From: Prostheceraeus crozeri
Lineage: Eukaryota; Platyhelminthes; Polycladida; Euryleptidae
Length of the DNA: 64,000 nucleotides
NCBI GenBank assembly: GCA_907163375.1
Contig: CAJQUW010000515.1
Coordinates: 248,001 to 312,000, forward strand
Direction of reading: 5' to 3'
The translations under genes were made by a program, and so were the position numbers. Positions 49,254 to 60,310 of this stretch are shown here, piece by piece. Numbering within the stretch: position 1 is the first letter of the stretch; every line of letters starts with the position of its first letter. The notes below the pieces were generated by a model. The model was not told the origin of the DNA and ran no database searches. It saw nothing but the letters and a program-made list of their open reading frames with translations.

Positions 49254-51139
49254 ATTCATTTGGATTCATTTTTTGCTAAAGTAGACATGGTTCAGGTAAT
49301 GTCAGTGATCTGCTGTATCCTAAGATGCTGATTTTTTTGTGATGTTGATTAATGAAGACTAGTTTACAATAAGCAAGGTTCACAAGATAGTGGAGTTTCA
49401 AATATGAATCTATCTGTTGGCAGTAGGGTAAGGCAGACACGCTTTTAGATAGACTTGTGAACAGAGGTATTGACAGAGTTGCCCCGAGAAACCTAAGCTA
49501 CCGTAACCTAGAATGACCATAAAGCGTAGCTTGTTGCAGTGATCATGCGCACTCCCTCACTTAAAAAGATACCAATTTATCATTGAGCATGAACAAGTTA
49601 AATGCAATTGGATTTGCTGCAAAATAAGGCAGTGACATAGTTAACTAGATTAGAGACATCAATCAATGCCTACTTTAAACAATTACCAAATGTGATTACA
49701 AATCGAAAGTTTGTGCTTTCTTGGAGGACAATGGCATGTAAAAAACATAAGTACCGAGCTCTGATGATCAATATGGTATCTGAATATCATTGACAACGTC
49801 AAATTCAATAAAAGAAAAATTTAATATTCAAATTAAATTGATGTCAAATTTCGCATTTTGAATGAGTTTATTCTCTCCCTGCATGATGTCCATCTACAGT
49901 AATGAACTCCTTTAACCAGTATTCTGCTTCTTCACCATGTTTTCCTGAGAGCAGTTAATGTCTATCAGAAAATTTGTAATTTTTGAGTAACTTGTATTTT
50001 TTCATCAATAATTGAAAACATTCGTTATCATGAGAGCATTATTAACAGTAAAAGTGAATGCAAGTTATACTTCCGTATTTATCCATAGTAGCAGGCATGG
50101 CAGCGATAGTGGCAGCTTATTTGGAACCTTTTCTTCAAATATTTGCACGTTTTGATATCGGTTATTTTTCTACTATCAGTTGCAGTTAGGTACGATATTT
50201 CATGAAAGTTGTCATTGTTATCTATTTGTTTATTTCCTGCGGACAGTTAGCCATTTATAAAAGTTAATATACATGAAATTTTGTTTAAAAAATGAAAAAA
50301 TCTTTTCTTTCGTGCAAGTTCTTTCGACACTATTGTTGAGAAAAAAAGAAATAGACAAACTATCATTGTTGCTTGATAATGATACAGTACAGCAATAGTG
50401 TCAAAAGTGCTGGCGTAAAAGATATTTTCTTCTTTTCTAATTGCATGTATATTAACTTTCATAAACGGTTTATTGTCCACAAAAAATGAATATCTTGGGT
50501 GTGAATGCTGTGCACATGACATTATCATCAAATATTCCCAGCCACTCCACTATAAGATGAAGGAATGCCGTGGCGTAGCTGTTAGCCGTAAATAAACAAG
50601 TTTTGAGAAATGCCATGATCCCGATCATCCTCTTTCTGACATCACCGCACACCCGTCCACAAACAATCGAATTCATGTCGAATTTTTCATCCACGAGACG
50701 TAGCCAGACCAGTTTTGCAGTTTTGTCAACTTTATAACAAAACTTATTTACAATTATCTAATTTCATACATTTTAGGTGGTAGTGCCTAAATGGAAAACT
50801 AAGCAAACTTGATGGGAAAAATAAGCAAAGCTGCTTGCAAACTAAAAGACAATTATTCTAAAATGAAAGTCTCAGTCAAACAATAGAATCTTTTCACATA
50901 TATAGAAAACATAATCTTTCAATCATATCGTTTAATATATATAGATAGAACAACATACCTTTTGCATGGCAATTTGATCTATCGTTTATTTCATTTCATT
51001 CTATTGTTAAAGGCATCAAAACTAGGTCTTCATGCTTCCACACAATGTTGGTACCAACATTTATAATTTATTATTCAACTTGCAATTTTCACGTTGTGTT
51101 ATGTCAACAATGACTTCCCACTGAACAAAAGTAAAAGTA
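49254..51139. other. Intronic stretch right of the tandem array
   Basis: AT-rich. Two overlapping minus-strand open frames at 50247-50694 have mildly protein-like composition (GRVCGDVRKRMIGIMAFLKT) but no family signature and no matching splice context, so no gene is called. Confidence 0.35.
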
Positions 51140-51372
51140 AGAAGAAGAAAGTCAATAACAGTCACTGAGGGAAAGAGCGACTGAAAAGTAACGTTTTCAA
51201 ACAGCGATTGAAGGAGAGGAGAAAAGATTGGCAGGTTACAAACTTTGGTGGCGAGTTCCACATATGTGCTGGTGCAGATGAGAAAGAACAATTTCGGATG
51301 GATGGGCGGGAGAATAGAATATGCAGAGCCGGACGGCCTATGCGGAATGGTAAGTGCATGTAATATGGACAC
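51140..51372 (-). pseudogene. LINE ORF2 C-terminal tail fragment
   Basis: The minus strand reads RPSIRNCSFSSAPAHMWNSP, then PKFVTCQSFLLSFNRCLKTL. This resembles the conserved end of jockey/CR1-type ORF2 proteins (R-S-F-RT--IWNSLP--V----SL-SFK--L). It is short and degraded, with no RT core nearby. It is probably a 5'-truncated insertion. Confidence 0.55.
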
Positions 51373-52902
51373 CTACGGAACTTTATATCACATTCATAGA
51401 AATAAATTGAAGTCTTTGAACATCATAATTATTGAGATTGTTTGAATACTTAAAACAAATGTTCGGAAATCGATAAAAAAGTGAAAAATATGAAGGATTC
51501 AAAGTAACTTAATATGAAAATCACTATTAGCTTTCATGAACTTCGAGAAGAGTGCTCGTAGGAGGGAATACTGAATGAAGAATAAGTTGCAACATTTAGC
51601 AATGACTTCAAGACATCCTCTTTGAAGTGAGTTGCATTATCGAAGCTGTATCGTTAGGTATCACTGAATTAATAATTTTGCTATCAAATTTCCATCTCGA
51701 TTGAGACTCAAAAACGTTTGGATATTCAATCGTTAAGCCATTAGACATTGATACAAGTAATTCCTAACATTTCTCGTATCTACGACTGAAGTACTTAGTG
51801 ATAGTTGAAAAGCTTTTATCAATCACATCGCCTCGGACATTCGGTACTCAACAACTCGATCACCAGCGAACATTGTTGAATAGAAAATTACATTCAGAAG
51901 AGGAAATCTTCTCTGATTATAAATAACTTCCTACGAGTGCAAAAGAGGCAGTGGTGAGATGACTCATCACTGGTTTGAAAACGTGTGTAATACAAGCAGA
52001 CATCGAACAAAAAATGTTCAACTGTAAAATAAATGAAATCAAATATGATTATATATCGCCATTATCACACAGACCTCAGACACCAATCACTAGTCTTGAA
52101 GTACTTGTAGATAATGCAACTATTTCCACAGCCAATTATGTGCTCCCGGTTCAACGATTAGCATCATGTGGCCAGCTGTATGTTTGTGTATCTGATACAT
52201 GTTGGACATAGTAGTTTCCTAGTTGTGTTCCATTTCCTGTCAGTAGTGTGCTAAAAGTATCTAGCATTTACTGAATCCCCGCAGAAATTAACAAGTGCTA
52301 ATTGTGCATCTCAACTTTACTGCATCCCTGCATGTTTGGACAGGGGGCTGTGTCGACTGCCGACCTTCAGAGAGGTGAACAAAGACTGCTAACGATTCCT
52401 AATATAGAATGAAACTTCAGCTAGTCAGGTCTGTTCCATTTTTCGATTGGGGATGCAACTATTACATTATATTTCACGTGAGGATGCAATTATTCTATAT
52501 ACATCTACCAGCATTTTAACATGCATGCTGATTCCACCTTAAATAGAGGACATAATTGCATTTCGGAACGTTAGCACACAATTTTGTTAAGAGATAAAGT
52601 TGTCTTAACCTCCTAAGTCAATACTCATCTGAATACAATTCACGATCATCCGTGGTTATTTTAGCTGCACATTGTACTACGCGTGAATTATCGCTCATAA
52701 TTTCAAAATGCAAATAATCACTCGACAAAAAATCTTCAACTAAAAATTGTCATCAATGACACAATTTCAGAGTTTGCAAAATCACTTTTGAAAGGCTTTT
52801 CAGATTAAAGCGTATATTGTAACTCGTGAATAATCATGTATCCCATAATCCTAAATTACACACTAAGAATCTCATAATCCTAAATTATCCTAAAAAACTC
52901 AC
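51373..52902. other. AT-rich intronic stretch
   Basis: The first part of the 24-kb intron downstream of exon 4. Nothing is recognised. Confidence 0.4.
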
Positions 52903-53059
52903 CTGATCTTTGGATACGATTTGAGATTTATCTATCGCATGCTTGAATGGCTTTTTGACATGGCAATTGGTTCCCTTGGCGTAAACGCTTGGTTTCACGA
53001 ATTCTATCACTTTTCGAGACGATTCCAGTGGCACCGCAGATGCTCTAGGTGTGCTTCGA
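52903..53059 (-). CDS. Exon 4 of the unknown host gene
   Basis: The acceptor is TTTCATTTTCAG|TCG and the donor is GATCAG|GTGAGTTT. The 157-nt exon supplies one base to complete Ser, then 52 codons: RSTPRASAVPLESSRKVIEF, VKPSVYAKGTNCHVKKPF, KHAIDKSQIVSKDQ. It ends on a codon boundary, matching exon 5, which starts on one. One alternative frame is stopped early. The sequence is basic and Ser/Lys-rich with no recognised domain. It has the most balanced composition of the six exons. Confidence 0.8.
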
Positions 53060-54904
53060 CTGAAAATGAAACCTCTTTAATCATTTGAAATCGCAAATGC
53101 CATCACGTAACAATCACAGTCATTATCATTTTGCTTGACAGAGCAACAGACTGTCAAATATTGATCAACTGCTTTATAATTAATCCATATTTGTCCTAAC
53201 ATTACACTTTGTAAATAAAATTAACAACAAAGTCAAATGACTTAGAAATCCCCACAAATCAGATATCTATTTAGATTTTGCTACCTATCAAAAAATACTG
53301 GCACTGTATATTCCTACTACTGTTTTATTTCAATAACGGCAACGTTTGTATATAATATTTTATGCAAATAGGCTAAAATATTTCATCTCCAGTTCGGTTT
53401 CCTACACATCTTATGTGAATCTTCATCGTTTTTTAATTTCAATGCATCGAAAGCTCTACGTATGTACTATGTACTTATCACATATTCACACAATCTCCAA
53501 AAATGCTGAAAAGGACCCAAAAAAAGACGGCAAATCACACAGGTTCGTCAGTTTGTAAAGCATAGTTTGAAACATGAAAAAATGTATCTAAATTCTTAAA
53601 TCAGTGATCGTACATCAACATTACTATCACAGGACAGAAAACAATAACAAGAAATGTATATTTAGGAACTCAGAATCTAAATTTTCTCGTCTTGAAATAT
53701 TCACCCAAAGTTTCTTGACTAAATTCCTTTACTTTGTCAAGGTCTACGTCTGGTTGGTGAGTCGATTAATTGCCATCGATCTTGGTCACTGCGTCAATTT
53801 GTCTCGTCTCATAACAGATCCAAAGAATCTCAATTTCCGGGATTGCAATGTACACAGAAGAGATCTGTCATATTTTATCATTCTAAAAACTTCCTGGCTG
53901 ATCATTCGGTCAATGAAGAAGATTCTCGTCATTCATTGAAGGAACCACATTTCTGCTAGATTTATTTTCTACATCTTTTTATGAAGTACCTGCTGATTCT
54001 CAGAAAGTGACACACGCTTAAGTAACTCTAATTCATTACATTTACGCTCATATTTCAAAACGCAGAGTATGCAATTTAAAATTCCAAAAAGATATAATGC
54101 AAATTACTTCAATATTAATGCAATGCTTCAAATCCTGAGAGACGTTAACTTGGTGGTACTACTGGAGAGTCTTGAGGAGGACATTTATTTGAGTCCTCTT
54201 TTAATTGAATGTTTCTAAACCTGATGTTGCCTTCTGATCGATTTTCAAGAAAATGTTCTCACAAAATCAAAAGACTTATCAACAAAAGAGTGCACCGATT
54301 GTGGATATTGACCAGATCCTGCTAACTTCCGATAATATTGTATATTGTGGTTATTTCTGCTCATGTACGATCACTGATTCAAACCTTTTCGGATTCTAAG
54401 GCAAAATGATGTGTTGCTGAATAACCTGCTGAAGTCATCAAATAGAAGCATTCATAGCGCACTTATCATTTCATTATTGTAAGACAATTGCTGGACAGCA
54501 AAGTTGCAAACTACATGAGAAATGAGTAAGAAGAAACTGAAGTACAAATTGAACTGCGTCATAATGTCACGTGGATACTAACATCAAAAGCAAATTCACC
54601 TTTAAATTGAATTGCAACTCATTGAATGTCATGGAGCGGACATTTTCATCGTTGCAGAATGATAGGAGGCAACAATATTGCTTCTGACTTCAGAATTTCA
54701 TCAATTTAAGTATAATTCTATAGTTTCATATTGTCCATAAAGTTTCATCAATTTGCCTTTGTAGAACATTTATAGTACCATGTTATGCATTTGTAAATAT
54801 TCCATGTTATACAGCAAGATAGGGAAATTGATACACATTTAACAAATTTCAAACTCAAAATGGGAAAATGCAGTTGATAATGGCGGTTTGTTGATATTAC
54901 TTAC
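53060..54904. other. Intron 3 of the host gene
   Basis: AT-rich. The open frame at 53604-53939 (plus strand) shows no family signature. Nothing is called. Confidence 0.5.
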
Positions 54905-54928
54905 CTTATAGCTTTCACCGGCATTTTT
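54905..54928 (-). CDS. Exon 3 of the unknown host gene (24-nt microexon)
   Basis: The acceptor is TGATTACTTAACAG|AAA and the donor is ATAAG|GTAAGTAA. It reads one base completing Lys, then KMPVKAI and two bases of Ser completed by exon 4. It contains an ATG, so it could also be a start in a shorter transcript. The phase agrees with both neighbours, which is the main support for so short an exon. Confidence 0.65.
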
Positions 54929-56587
54929 CTGTTAAGTAATCAGTTGATTGAAAAACACAAAAATCAATAAACCATTTGCAACATCAAAAAGAGATCAAAG
55001 TCAATAATGTCTATGAATTTTCAATACTATGAAGACAAAAATTAACATTTAATTAGATCATCGAAATATTCATGACCTATTGTACATGCATAATCAACGT
55101 AGAAATGATGTATCATTATATTTTCTGAATTAATTCATTTCAAGTAGAAAATTCTCGTTAGAAAAGATCTTCGAATCAGAAACGAAAGTCGGTCCACAGA
55201 TCAACGTCAGTGGTTTCGAAACTTTCCCGGAGATCATCCTACTCTCCGACGTGATCGATATCCGGTAAAAAATGCTACGCTCAGTTTTCGCCTCCATCAG
55301 CAAATGACAAAGACTTAACTGGAACAAGAGGTCCAAAATTCAGCTATCCGGTTTGTTTTCAGACTATCTGAACTCCGTTGAGGGATACTCTATCCTCACA
55401 ACAGAAGAAGAGAAACATTTGAACCTTCACGATTTCATGGGAAATAATTCCATTGCTGTAGATTTAGATCTACGTTTTCAAACAATGAGAATCGTTTCTA
55501 AGAAGGAATAGAAATTTAAGGTGTGTCCATTTGCTACAATGTGTGCAATTAGTATCTGCATTCCACCATTGACTAGCCTGAAGCAACACACACCGAATCC
55601 TTGTTTTTGATCAAAATTTGATGCAGTCTGTTTAATGGTCTGAATCCTTGTGGACAAACGTTTATGAATCAGGCGATATTGCATATTTTATCACCGCGAT
55701 ACTTGTTTGAAAATTTGAATTTTTATCTACATTCCGATATTCGAATTTATTGTCTCATCCACATGATTAGGAACTTACAAAAGTAATGATTACGCAATAC
55801 CTTCATCTTAAAAAGATGAGAGAAAAAAATCTTGTAAGAGAGAAAAGAGGATCTGACACTATAGCCACTGACATATGCTCTGACAAAGTACTTGGAAGCA
55901 TTCAGCGATAACTTTGCAGTAATTTTTCACTCTGTCAGAATTAGTAATAATCAAATACAACCTAGGGATGAGTATCGAAAGAAATTTGTGGTTGAGGAGC
56001 ATCTATCAGCACAGTGAAAGGAATTTTACAGAAAATGATGACGTGGATGGGATACGGCAGCTCTGTGAAGAAGAAAAGAATTGGAGCTTGAAGTGACACA
56101 CAAAAGAAATCAACTTTCTTGATTCAGTGTGCAAAAATATGACAAAAAACCGGCACCTCGCTGACTTCAAAAGTTCAGTTAAAGACTCAACACCAAAATA
56201 CGTGTAAAAGGTAGAAGTTATAAGTTCGCATCAAATCATACGGCCGGAAGGTAAAGTTACTGTTTTATCTGTGCGAAAATTACCAAAATGAGCTGCGAAT
56301 GAGTTTTAATTTCAACTTCGTACACATTCGAAGACAAAATCATGTTCACAAACGAGCATCAACAAGGACAAGAATATCGTTCCAATCTGCCATTTGCGAT
56401 GCTATTTATGTCGCAAAGACCTAGCATCTGGCATCTAGATTTATCATCACAGTCTTTACACGGGCGTGTAAACAGACTACCATATTTCAGTAATATTCAT
56501 AATATCATATTATCATGTTATCATATTTTTGTTTCTCCTATGCTTTTAAAGGACATGTGATAGCAAATATCCAAGCAAATCGCTTAC
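54929..56587. other. Intron 2 of the host gene, with an unassigned repeat
   Basis: A protein-like plus-strand stretch at about 55150-55262 (KIFESETKVGPQINVSGFE) ends at a stop and has no known family. A segment at 55841-55920 is repeated at 57417-57495. No exon on the gene's strand is trusted here. Confidence 0.4.
55841..55920 (+). repeat. Diverged direct repeat, first copy (second at about 57417-57495)
   Basis: Both copies contain ATCTGACACTA, CCACTGACATAT, CTCTGA and TACTTGGAAGCATTCAG. In one frame both read as related peptides (EKRGSDTIATDICSDKVLGS and EKRESDTTTTDIYSEAILGS), and the second is followed by EEVSKLDEVLRAIKSHRSMK. This suggests two pieces of one coding repeat, probably a transposon ORF. 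The family is not identified. Confidence 0.55.
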
Positions 56588-56648
56588 TTTGACGCATTTC
56601 CAATAGACAAACGATCTGCCATACTTCTTTGAGGTTTCCGCTGTCGAA
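56588..56648 (-). CDS. Exon 2 of the unknown host gene
   Basis: The acceptor is CATATCCTTTCAG|TTC and the donor is GCGTCAAA|GTAAGC. Two bases complete an Ile codon from exon 1. It then reads RQRKPQRSMADRLSIGNAS and ends two bases into Lys. It is strongly basic at its start. It is separated from exon 1 by a 61-bp intron with a pyrimidine-rich end. Confidence 0.72.
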
Positions 56649-56709
56649 CTGAAAGGATATGATTTCAGTCTCTTATGTAATATAAGATTATCTCCAAGAA
56701 AAAACTTAC

Positions 56710-56770
56710 TTATTTCACCTTGCTTCTCCAATGGACTGTGTATGATATCCAAGGAGAGAAATGGATCAGG
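56710..56770 (-). CDS. Exon 1 (first visible) of the unknown host gene
   Basis: The acceptor is GAAAATTTGCAG|CCT and the donor is GAAATAA|GTAAGTTT. The 61-nt exon reads PDPFLSLDIIHSPLEKQGEI plus one base. The other two frames contain stops. It begins on a codon boundary, so at least one more coding exon or a start exon must lie at higher coordinates. I did not find a convincing one. Confidence 0.7.
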
Positions 56771-57609
56771 CTGCAAATTTTCATTCACAATTACTGGCGC
56801 CAATTAAAATGGAATAACATCACATTTAGAAAACATGATTACTATTTCATCTTACGTTCTATCGCCCGGCATAATTTTTTCATCTCTCGTAATGAATTAA
56901 CTTGTGAACCTCAAAAGCAGGAAATATAGCATGCATGTGGATTTCATATGCATTCAATGGATTAATGCAAGAGCCACATATTTCTGATAGACTATGATCT
57001 TCCATATGATCTACATGATCTAACGGTATTCTGGAATGAATGAAAAGAAAGTTGATTCTCTAAATTATTATTGTATAGTTCGCATCTGACGACCGCAGTA
57101 CTATCCCAAGGATAATAAACGATGAAATTAAATCCTAAACTGCGTCCAGAGAAACATTTTGAGTTTCTATCGTTGACATAAAAAAAAAGTCAACCTACTT
57201 GGAATACCAATTTTACAAAATTTCTTCAGTTTTGATAGTCATTTTTCTGAATTACCACATACAGATAGACAAATGCTCAACGAAAATTTCATTCTTACTA
57301 AAACAGGCTTTAGCATCAATACAATTAAAAACATCTTATATTCGGTGTTTCTTAACAATGCGACATATCCGGTATAGAGATGATGATATTTTATCTGACA
57401 TACTTCTTGTCATTCGTAAAGAAAAGAGAATCTGACACTACAACCACTGACATATACTCTGAAGCTATACTTGGAAGCATTCAGTAACTGAAGAAGTATC
57501 TAAACTTGACGAAGTTTTGAGAGCCATAAAATCTCATCGTTCTATGAAGTAATATGTCAGTAAATAATTAATTAAAATTGAGCTCTAAATAATATCTGCT
57601 GTCAACATC

Positions 57610-58126
57610 GCAAATCATATGAGCTCAAAGTACATATACACTGATTATGTGGCCCTGACCGACGCTTGTCCAACCTTCGAAGATGCCGAAAGCTCCCTTT
57701 GCCAGGACTTATTCGTGATCACAGCATGCAACTGTGGAGATTGAATGTGTCAACAAATAAAGCGGTGGCCTCGGTTTTCCATCTAAGAAACGACGCAGCT
57801 AAACGTGTATTGAAGGTCCCTCTGCCAAGTGGTCAGCTTCTCCCGTTTGAAAAACGTCGCAAATACATGTATATTGGAGCAACCCTCGACAGGAGCCTCC
57901 CATCAACACTACTTTAACCTGAAGAAGAAGGTCAATTCGAGAGTCGCCTTGATACGCCGTCTTGCTAGTTCCGACTGGGCATCGCGTTTCTCTACGCTCC
58001 GCACCTCGGCGCTCTCCCTAGCGCATTCGACGGAGGCGTACTGCGCCCCTGTCGCAGCTCTCACGCCGTCCCAGTCGACGTTCCTGTAAACGATGCCATG
58101 CACATCTCGGGTTGTCTGCGCAGTAC
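57610..58126 (+). pseudogene. LINE reverse-transcriptase fragment, left part
   Basis: Plus-strand pieces read SKYIYTDYVALTDACPTFED, then QLWRLNVSTNKAVASVFHLR, RRKYMYIGATLDRSLP, LKKKVNSRVALIRRLA, TLRTSALSLAHSTEAYCAPV and VNDAMHISGCLRST. These are the end of the RT palm (here T-DY where the catalytic ADD is expected) and the following thumb region of a non-LTR element common in invertebrates. Frame changes are present, and everything upstream of the palm is missing. The reading resumes at 59843 after an inserted hAT element. Confidence 0.88.
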
Positions 58127-58800
58127 CAGTGCTCCTAGCGCTTAAATTCTCAGAATTCGGGCTTGGCAAAAATTCTCGGACTTACCGATAACGACGAAAT
58201 AGAGTCAAAACGTACATTTCTTAGGTAAAAAATATTGGCATATGATAAGCAATAATATGGAACTCCACCTGTTGACTGGATATAACATTGTTAAATATAA
58301 TTTAGTAATCATGTTGATGAAAAAATTGCGAATGATTAGATGGTTTGCAAGATAAATCCTAGTCCAGAATTAATCATATTTATGAGTAAGTTGAGATTGT
58401 CTTTCATTGATATACGACGTGTATAAGATAATTCATGCCAATATTTTGAGCAGTCGCTTCATAACTTACATAGATATCATACGTCTAGGTCACACAATAG
58501 AATATTGCATCTAGTCGGTGGCCATACATGAATTGGTATAAAATATTGATTATGAATGTATAAAACATATTTAACTATGATTCAATGTTATTGCATGGAT
58601 ATTAAGATGACAAGACACAGTGAGAGAGAGACACTATCTCTAGAACTCTGAGTACTGTCTCACATTAAGTGAGACAAGACGCAATTAGACCACGAAAGTT
58701 GACGTAAGAAATAGCGTTGATGAAAAATTGAGAAAAGGCTAATGTTTTTTTAAAGTGTCCGCAGCGAAACGTTTCAAAACGCCCAGAACAACTTTGTTAC

Positions 58801-58817
58801 TCTCTCTCTCTCTCTCT
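58801..58817. repeat. (CT)n microsatellite
   Basis: A short uninterrupted CT run in the 3' part of the hAT element. Confidence 0.9.
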
Positions 58818-58907
58818 ACTTCGCTTCTTCAGCAGAGAAGATTTTTCCTTTTGAAGACGTTCGACGTCCTCATCAGCCTTCGCCGCCGATGCCGTTAATT
58901 CTGCCAG

Positions 58908-59571
58908 TTACTTCTGTGCACGTTGTCGCTCTTCCAATTTCATCTCCAACTCTTTCTCGACACACTTCTCTTCCTCATGTAGCTTTGATAGGGCTGCACA
59001 CTTTTCATCTTTTTCAATTTCAATCATCAATTCCTTCTCTAGTGCATCTCTTCTTTTCTTTTCTTCATCTTGCTTCATCTCTTCCGCCTTCAATTTTGCA
59101 TGCGCTGATTTTGCAAGCTGAAGAAACTGAGGAGCTGTCGGGAGTGTTGGTGGTGTCCAACACTCCATTCTCAGACAAGATCTGGAAACGACCAAAGCAG
59201 TTATCGTTTCGGATTTCAGGCTTTGACGCTTCTTCTGTACGACGTCGGAGAGGCTACTGAAAACGCGCTCGACGTCTGCATTTCCATAAAGTATCACCAG
59301 AATAGCGCCCACCAATTCTGTTAACACTGGAAACTTTCCTGTGTTTTGGATCTTCGTCAAGTACGAGGTAACGTGGTCGTCGGGGGTGTCGCTCGAAGTA
59401 CTTAATTGAAGAACTCTCACTTCCAACCTTAGATTTGACAATTCCTCTGCAGGAACAACAGAGAGGAAACTTTCCGCCAGAAAAACGAATTTCTTCTCTA
59501 GCTTCTTGTTGTTCCTCTTGGTGGGACTTGAAACAGAATTCGGAGATAAATATATGCAATCATAGAATATA
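58908..59571 (-). CDS. hAT transposase C-terminal exon with a charged coiled-coil tail
   Basis: About 220 codons are open on the minus strand. A possible acceptor (TTACTTTTTCCAG) lies just upstream at about 59572. The reading KKLEKKFVFLAESFLSVVPA is followed by GKFPVLTELVGAILVILYGN, then ADVERVFSSLSDVVQKKRQS and LKSETITALVVSRSCLRME, the hAT dimerisation domain with its N-DVERVFS-L motif. The last 75 residues or so are nearly all Lys/Glu/Asp/Ala/Leu (KAEEMKQDEEKKRRDALEKE and so on), a long coiled coil beyond the usual end of the family. No intact catalytic core lies within the element. Confidence 0.8.
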
Positions 59572-59842
59572 TCTGGAAAAAGTAATCAAGACCTTTGTAA
59601 TCAAGAATACCAATTCACCAATTCATGTAAGGCTATTAATTTTGCAATGTTCAGAGATAAGATAACATAAAGAGAAGGCGCGGTCTGCTTGGCATAACTG
59701 CTTGGAATAACTGAAATATATCAGTGCTAAATTATAATATATTAATTGACTGAATTTGACTGAAAATTTTCGGACATTATTCATATAGATTTTTGGGTCT
59801 GATGTCTCAGATTCGGGAATTCGGACTGAAATCGGAGCACTA

Positions 59843-60310
59843 CAGTACACCCTTGGGTGCGCTTCCTCATTTCTCTGGCATCCGATCTCCCACAGACCGC
59901 CGCAATGAAGCCTGCTTGTGCCTGCACAACAAGGCGTGCGTCATCTCACACCTGCTGAATCAAGTCCTGTACAACGATCCCGCACTGATCCGACTTGTTT
60001 CCAGACGACCGCTCAGATTATTTGCTGAGGACACGTTTGCCAGTGGATCCCCACCAGTTGCACCCATCCTGCGACCTTACCTGCCAACGCATCTTCCAGG
60101 TCATCAACTCCCACGTGGCGCGTGGGTCCAACTCAACCGACTGCGTACAGGTGCTGGTCGGTTTGCCGACTCAATGTCTGCTTGGGGCCTCGCGGTGTCT
60201 GATCTGGGCTCATGTGGTCGTTCTCAAACAGTTCAACGGTCTCAATTGTGACCAAATGGGGCCTCCTTTCCCCATTACCGACAATCCCCGATTTATTTCT
60301 TACCTCACGA
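59843..60310 (+). pseudogene. LINE ORF2 C-terminal part, right of the hAT insertion
   Basis: The reading YSTPLGALPHFSGIRSPTDR is followed by NEACLCLHNKACVISHLLNQ. Later come WVQLNRLRTGAGRFADSMSA, WGLA and SCGRSQTVQ, the conserved end of this LINE group (NRLRTG-GRF, then C-CG--QT--H). It continues the fragment ending at 58126. A frame change near the end separates the last pieces. Confidence 0.85.

Larger units (their letters stand above)
11728..56770 (-). other. Reconstructed multi-exon host gene, product unknown
   Basis: Six minus-strand exons are inferred: 56770-56710 (61 nt), 56648-56588 (61), 54928-54905 (24), 53059-52903 (157), 28868-28735 (134) and 11795-11728 (68). The intron lengths are 61, 1659, 1845, 24034 and 16939 bp. 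Every exon has AG before it and GT after it, and every junction keeps phase: the first exon ends after one base and the second starts with two, then 2+1, 2+1, 0+0 and 2+1. The joined reading has about 168 residues. It is basic and rich in Ser, Lys, Arg and Gln, with no membrane segment or signal peptide and few hydrophobic runs, so it may be largely disordered. No domain is recognised. The incoming phase of the first exon is 0 and the last exon ends after one base, so more exons lie outside or are unseen. Missed small exons inside the two giant introns are possible. Confidence 0.75.
58127..59842 (-). mobile_element. hAT transposon inserted in a LINE, internally deleted
   Basis: The ends CAGTGCTCC (58127) and GGAGCACTA (to 59842) are flanked on both sides by CAGTAC (58121-58126 and 59843-59848). 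Removing the insertion and one CAGTAC gives an in-frame LINE reading (L-R-S-T-P-L), which supports the boundaries. A 6-bp duplication is shorter than the 8 bp usual for hAT. It carries one minus-strand transposase exon but little room for the catalytic core, so it is probably non-autonomous. Confidence 0.82.

Noticed and set aside
55130-55336. Minus-strand 68-codon frame as an upstream host exon
   Set aside because: The boundaries lack matching splice signals, the position is inside intron 2 as defined by phase-consistent exons, and the opposite strand is as protein-like.
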